Made by a program: the position numbers and the translations under genes. The notes beneath the pieces are model-generated. The model was not told where the DNA came from. It saw nothing but the letters and a program-made list of their open reading frames with translations, and made no database searches. From Leptospira haakeii (GTDB lineage Bacteria; Spirochaetota; Leptospiria; Leptospirales; Leptospiraceae), in assembly GCF_002812045.1 (NCBI RefSeq), contig NZ_NPEG01000021.1, positions 1-36,677 of the forward strand: a stretch of 36,677 nt of DNA, read 5' to 3'. The stretch's first letter is position 1, and each line of letters opens with the position of its first letter. Shown piece by piece: positions 34,822 through 36,677 of this stretch.

Positions 34822-35357
34822 TTTTCTTTTGGAATCCAATACATTCTTTTACCTTCTAATAAAAATCTTAGCGCGTCTTCCTGTTTGGATTCTTGGATGA
34901 ATATTTCGGGCAAGGAGAAGTTCCCTGTATTATAAAGATCTATTGATAAGAAAGTAATCTTACCTTCTTTTGCAAAAAATACTTTTTCAAAATCCCTACA
35001 TTTCAGCGCATAAACTCCGGGAGCTAATTCCAAAATTTTATATTCTCCTGAATCCAATCCAAAGTTTTGGAATGATACTCGATTCCCTCCTTTGAAAGTT
35101 CCCGGATATTTATACAATTCCACAGAAAAGGAGAATAAGGACTGAGCCTGTCTCTGTGGTCTTAGCACATACAAAAGTGCCTTGTCTTCTTTTACTTTTT
35201 TAAGTTGGTCGAACCTTTGAGTGTTTGTGCAAAAAGTTAACCCTGAAACCAGACAAATAAAAAGTAAGAAGATTCTAAAGTAGACGGTGCTTTGAAAAAA
35301 TCTGGTAGCTCCTTGGGCTCTCCGGTTAAAATTGACCTTAATTCGAGGATTTTTCAT
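34818..35357 (-). CDS. Lipoprotein of unknown function
   Basis: This protein of about 179 residues has a basic N-region and a hydrophobic segment ending in a lipobox (RIFLLFICLVSGLTFC). A DUF2846-like or carboxypeptidase-regulatory-like beta domain may follow (LLYVLRPQRQAQ, GEYKILELAPGVYALKCR), since 'Y-V-x-R-P' and 'G-x-Y' features are typical of such small lipoproteins; the match is loose. ATG35357 is the only sensible start after the 35429 extension is dropped, but it overlaps the ATG of the divergent gene at 35356 within one CATG. No ribosome site is clear. Confidence 0.65.
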   Translation of the reverse strand: MKNPRIKVNFNRRAQGATRFFQSTVYFRIFLLFICLVSGLTFCTNTQRFDQLKKVKEDKALLYVLRPQRQAQSLFSFSVELYKYPGTFKGGNRVSFQNFGLDSGEYKILELAPGVYALKCRDFEKVFFAKEGKITFLSIDLYNTGNFSLPEIFIQESKQEDALRFLLEGKRMYWIPKEN

Positions 35358-35799
35358 GAAAATTGAGTTCACACCCGAGCAGTACGAAACCTTACTAAAA
35401 TCCACCGCGATCTCCAGTTGGATGATCAATGCTTTTAATGAAGGTGACGAGGAATTAAATTCCTATGCCGAACTCGAGCAATACATACTTTCCTTTGCAA
35501 AAGATTTTGGGAAGCAGGAATTCGTGGACTATGATGCCGCGGATAATGTCTACTTCCCCACTCGCAAATTCGAGGACCAAACCGATATATTCGATATCAT
35601 CTCCGATTATGATAATGAATTATTCTGGGACGAACTAATTCATAGAATGGCAAGAAGAGATTTCCTACAAGAGTATGGAGAAACCGGTGTGGCTTCTATG
35701 GCGATCGAAGAAAGGATCGAAAAAGAAGCTCCTTATATCAGCAAATACGAAGAGATTTTCACCAACCAAGGCTTGGAGAATATAGACATTCGTCCTTAA
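35356..35799 (+). CDS. Conserved-looking acidic cytoplasmic protein, unknown function
   Basis: This 147-residue acidic protein is rich in Asp, Glu and aromatic residues, has no Cys, and has no signal or membrane segment. Helical segments (TPEQYETLLKSTAISSWMI, FWDELIHRMARRDFLQEYG) suggest a small alpha-helical fold. I do not recognise a family. ATG35356 is preceded by GAGGA with seven bases spacing, so I reject the earlier ATG35332. It ends three bases before the rRNA methyltransferase start and is probably co-transcribed with it. Confidence 0.75.
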   Translation: MKIEFTPEQYETLLKSTAISSWMINAFNEGDEELNSYAELEQYILSFAKDFGKQEFVDYDAADNVYFPTRKFEDQTDIFDIISDYDNELFWDELIHRMARRDFLQEYGETGVASMAIEERIEKEAPYISKYEEIFTNQGLENIDIRP

Positions 35800-35802
35800 T
35801 TC

Positions 35803-36677
35803 ATGTTTGATCAGGAACCTTTCGGAGTTTTAGAAATTGAAAACCTTCTGCCCAACCTAAGAGGGGAAGGTACATTAGGAAAAAGAAAAATAGAAATCCC
35901 GTATTCTCTTCCGGGAGACGTATACGATGTATACAAATTCGGAAAAAGAAAGGTTTTTTATAAATGGAACCCTACTCATTTAGAAGAAAGATCTTCTTCT
36001 CCTCGATGTCCGAGTTTTGGAGAATGTGGTGGATGTTCAGGTCAACACCTACCCTATCCTGACCAATTTACATTAACATCAGAACCAATCCTAAAAGCAT
36101 TAGAAAATTTTAATCCAGTAAACAAAGGCACATCTCCTGCCGAGTCTTCTTACTCTTATCGAAACCGTATGGACTTTGCAGTTTTTCCGGGACGAGTGGT
36201 TGGACTAAGAATGTCAGGAAATTTTAGAAGGATCGTACAAATAGAAAACTGCTCCATCCAAACAGAATGGGCAAACTCAGAAATGCCTTTGTTCCGAAAA
36301 CTTTTGGAATGTTTCCCTGAATTGGAATACGATCGCAAAAAAGAAACCGGTTATCTTAAATATCTGACTCTTCGTAAATCAGTCTTCAATGATGATTCAA
36401 TGAGTATTCTTACATTCACAGAAGACTTCAAGAATGAAGATCTGATGAATCAAGTGGCTGAAAAAGCGAAAGAGATATTGAGCGCAAAAAATATAGTATT
36501 CTGTTTTAACCGCAAAAAAGGAGAAATTTCTGCCTCAGGCGAAGCGATTGCTATTAGAGGAAATATTTATTTGATAGAAGAGATCTGGGGTAAAAAATTT
36601 AAAATTCCTTTTGATGGATTCTTCCAGCCGAATCCTAAAGAGTTTATTAAAATTTTAGAATTTATTAAATCTAAGAT
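35803..36677 (+). CDS. RlmD/RumA-type 23S rRNA (uracil-5)-methyltransferase, 5' part
   Basis: The first 291 residues of a RumA/TrmA-type enzyme are present; the gene runs off the window. It would use SAM to methylate C5 of a uracil in 23S rRNA (or tRNA, in the TrmA branch). Visible are a TRAM-like start (GEGTLGKRKIEIPYSLPGD), the iron-sulfur cluster Cys pattern CPSFGECGGCSGQH (Cys69, Cys75, Cys78, with a later Cys in IENCSIQ), SYSYRNRMDFAV, and the SAM-pocket start PFDGFFQPNP. The cluster Cys favour RumA-like over TrmA. Start ATG35803 has no good ribosome site and is probably coupled to the gene just upstream. The catalytic Cys lies beyond the window. Confidence 0.9.
   Translation, partial: MFDQEPFGVLEIENLLPNLRGEGTLGKRKIEIPYSLPGDVYDVYKFGKRKVFYKWNPTHLEERSSSPRCPSFGECGGCSGQHLPYPDQFTLTSEPILKALENFNPVNKGTSPAESSYSYRNRMDFAVFPGRVVGLRMSGNFRRIVQIENCSIQTEWANSEMPLFRKLLECFPELEYDRKKETGYLKYLTLRKSVFNDDSMSILTFTEDFKNEDLMNQVAEKAKEILSAKNIVFCFNRKKGEISASGEAIAIRGNIYLIEEIWGKKFKIPFDGFFQPNPKEFIKILEFIKSK

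Noticed and set aside
35358..35429. N-terminal extension of the minus-strand lipoprotein at 34818
   Set aside because: It lies wholly inside the divergent gene 35356-35799 and would place 24 residues before an already long basic N-region.
1..36677. CRISPR array, prophage or insertion sequence
   Set aside because: No regularly spaced identical repeats, transposase, integrase or phage structural genes were seen on either strand.

Overview
The window looks like chromosomal DNA of a spirochaete of the genus Leptospira. Grounds: moderate-to-low G+C (about 40% by eye), frequent TTG and GTG starts, many exported lipoproteins with the loose spirochaetal lipobox (Cys preceded by residues such as FFC, FFGNC, FSNFC, INC, LTFC), a TRL-family lipoprotein, and degenerate CACAGAG-type intergenic repeats. 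The species cannot be fixed from sequence alone. I see no phage, transposase, CRISPR array, rRNA or tRNA; the window reads as core genome rich in cell-envelope genes.

Layout. 1-519 (-): 5' part of a TPR-like lipoprotein. 617-4091 (+): S41 processing protease and L-aspartate oxidase (nadB). 4093-8765 (-): a tandem two-gene module, Omp85-type outer-membrane protein followed by a DUF1566 lipoprotein, present twice; the two lipoproteins are identical in protein while the barrels have diverged. 8993-11738 (-): overlapping operon of a PlsC-type acyltransferase, a biotin carboxylase and a separate biotinyl carrier protein. 11935-13044 (-): exported helical protein of unknown function. 13134-17025 (+): DUF2225 protein, then truA, a predicted barrel protein and a lipoprotein joined by ATGA overlaps. 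17022-21417 (-): TonB-like membrane protein, PrsW-type protease, PrmA and an adenosine-kinase-like PfkB protein. 21532-22929 (+): glycyl-tRNA synthetase. 22930-23751 (-): lipoprotein zinc metalloprotease. 23880-24362 (+): GNAT acetyltransferase. 24363-24653: repeat-bearing intergenic region. 24654-26768 (-): membrane pyrophosphatase. 26870-28769 (+): TPR protein and a lipoprotein. 28771-29907 (-): alpha/beta-hydrolase lipoprotein. 30071-30397 (-): TRL-family lipoprotein. 30885-34821 (+): two DUF3015 proteins, a DUF4105 protein with a barrel-like C-terminus and an alpha/beta-hydrolase lipoprotein. 34818-35357 (-): lipoprotein. 35356-36677 (+): hypothetical protein and the 5' part of an RlmD/RumA-type 23S rRNA m5U methyltransferase.

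Two groups deserve most attention. One is the duplicated Omp85 + DUF1566 module, where the lipoprotein copies differ only at nine synonymous bases, pointing to gene conversion or a very strong constraint. The other is the DUF3015-DUF3015-DUF4105-hydrolase cluster, which looks like a dedicated envelope system of unknown function, with its own promoter, an internal hairpin and a plausible His/Cys catalytic pair in the DUF4105 protein. Genome organisation is tight: six start/stop overlaps of four bases within operons, and five of the six convergent gene pairs have stop codons that touch or overlap.
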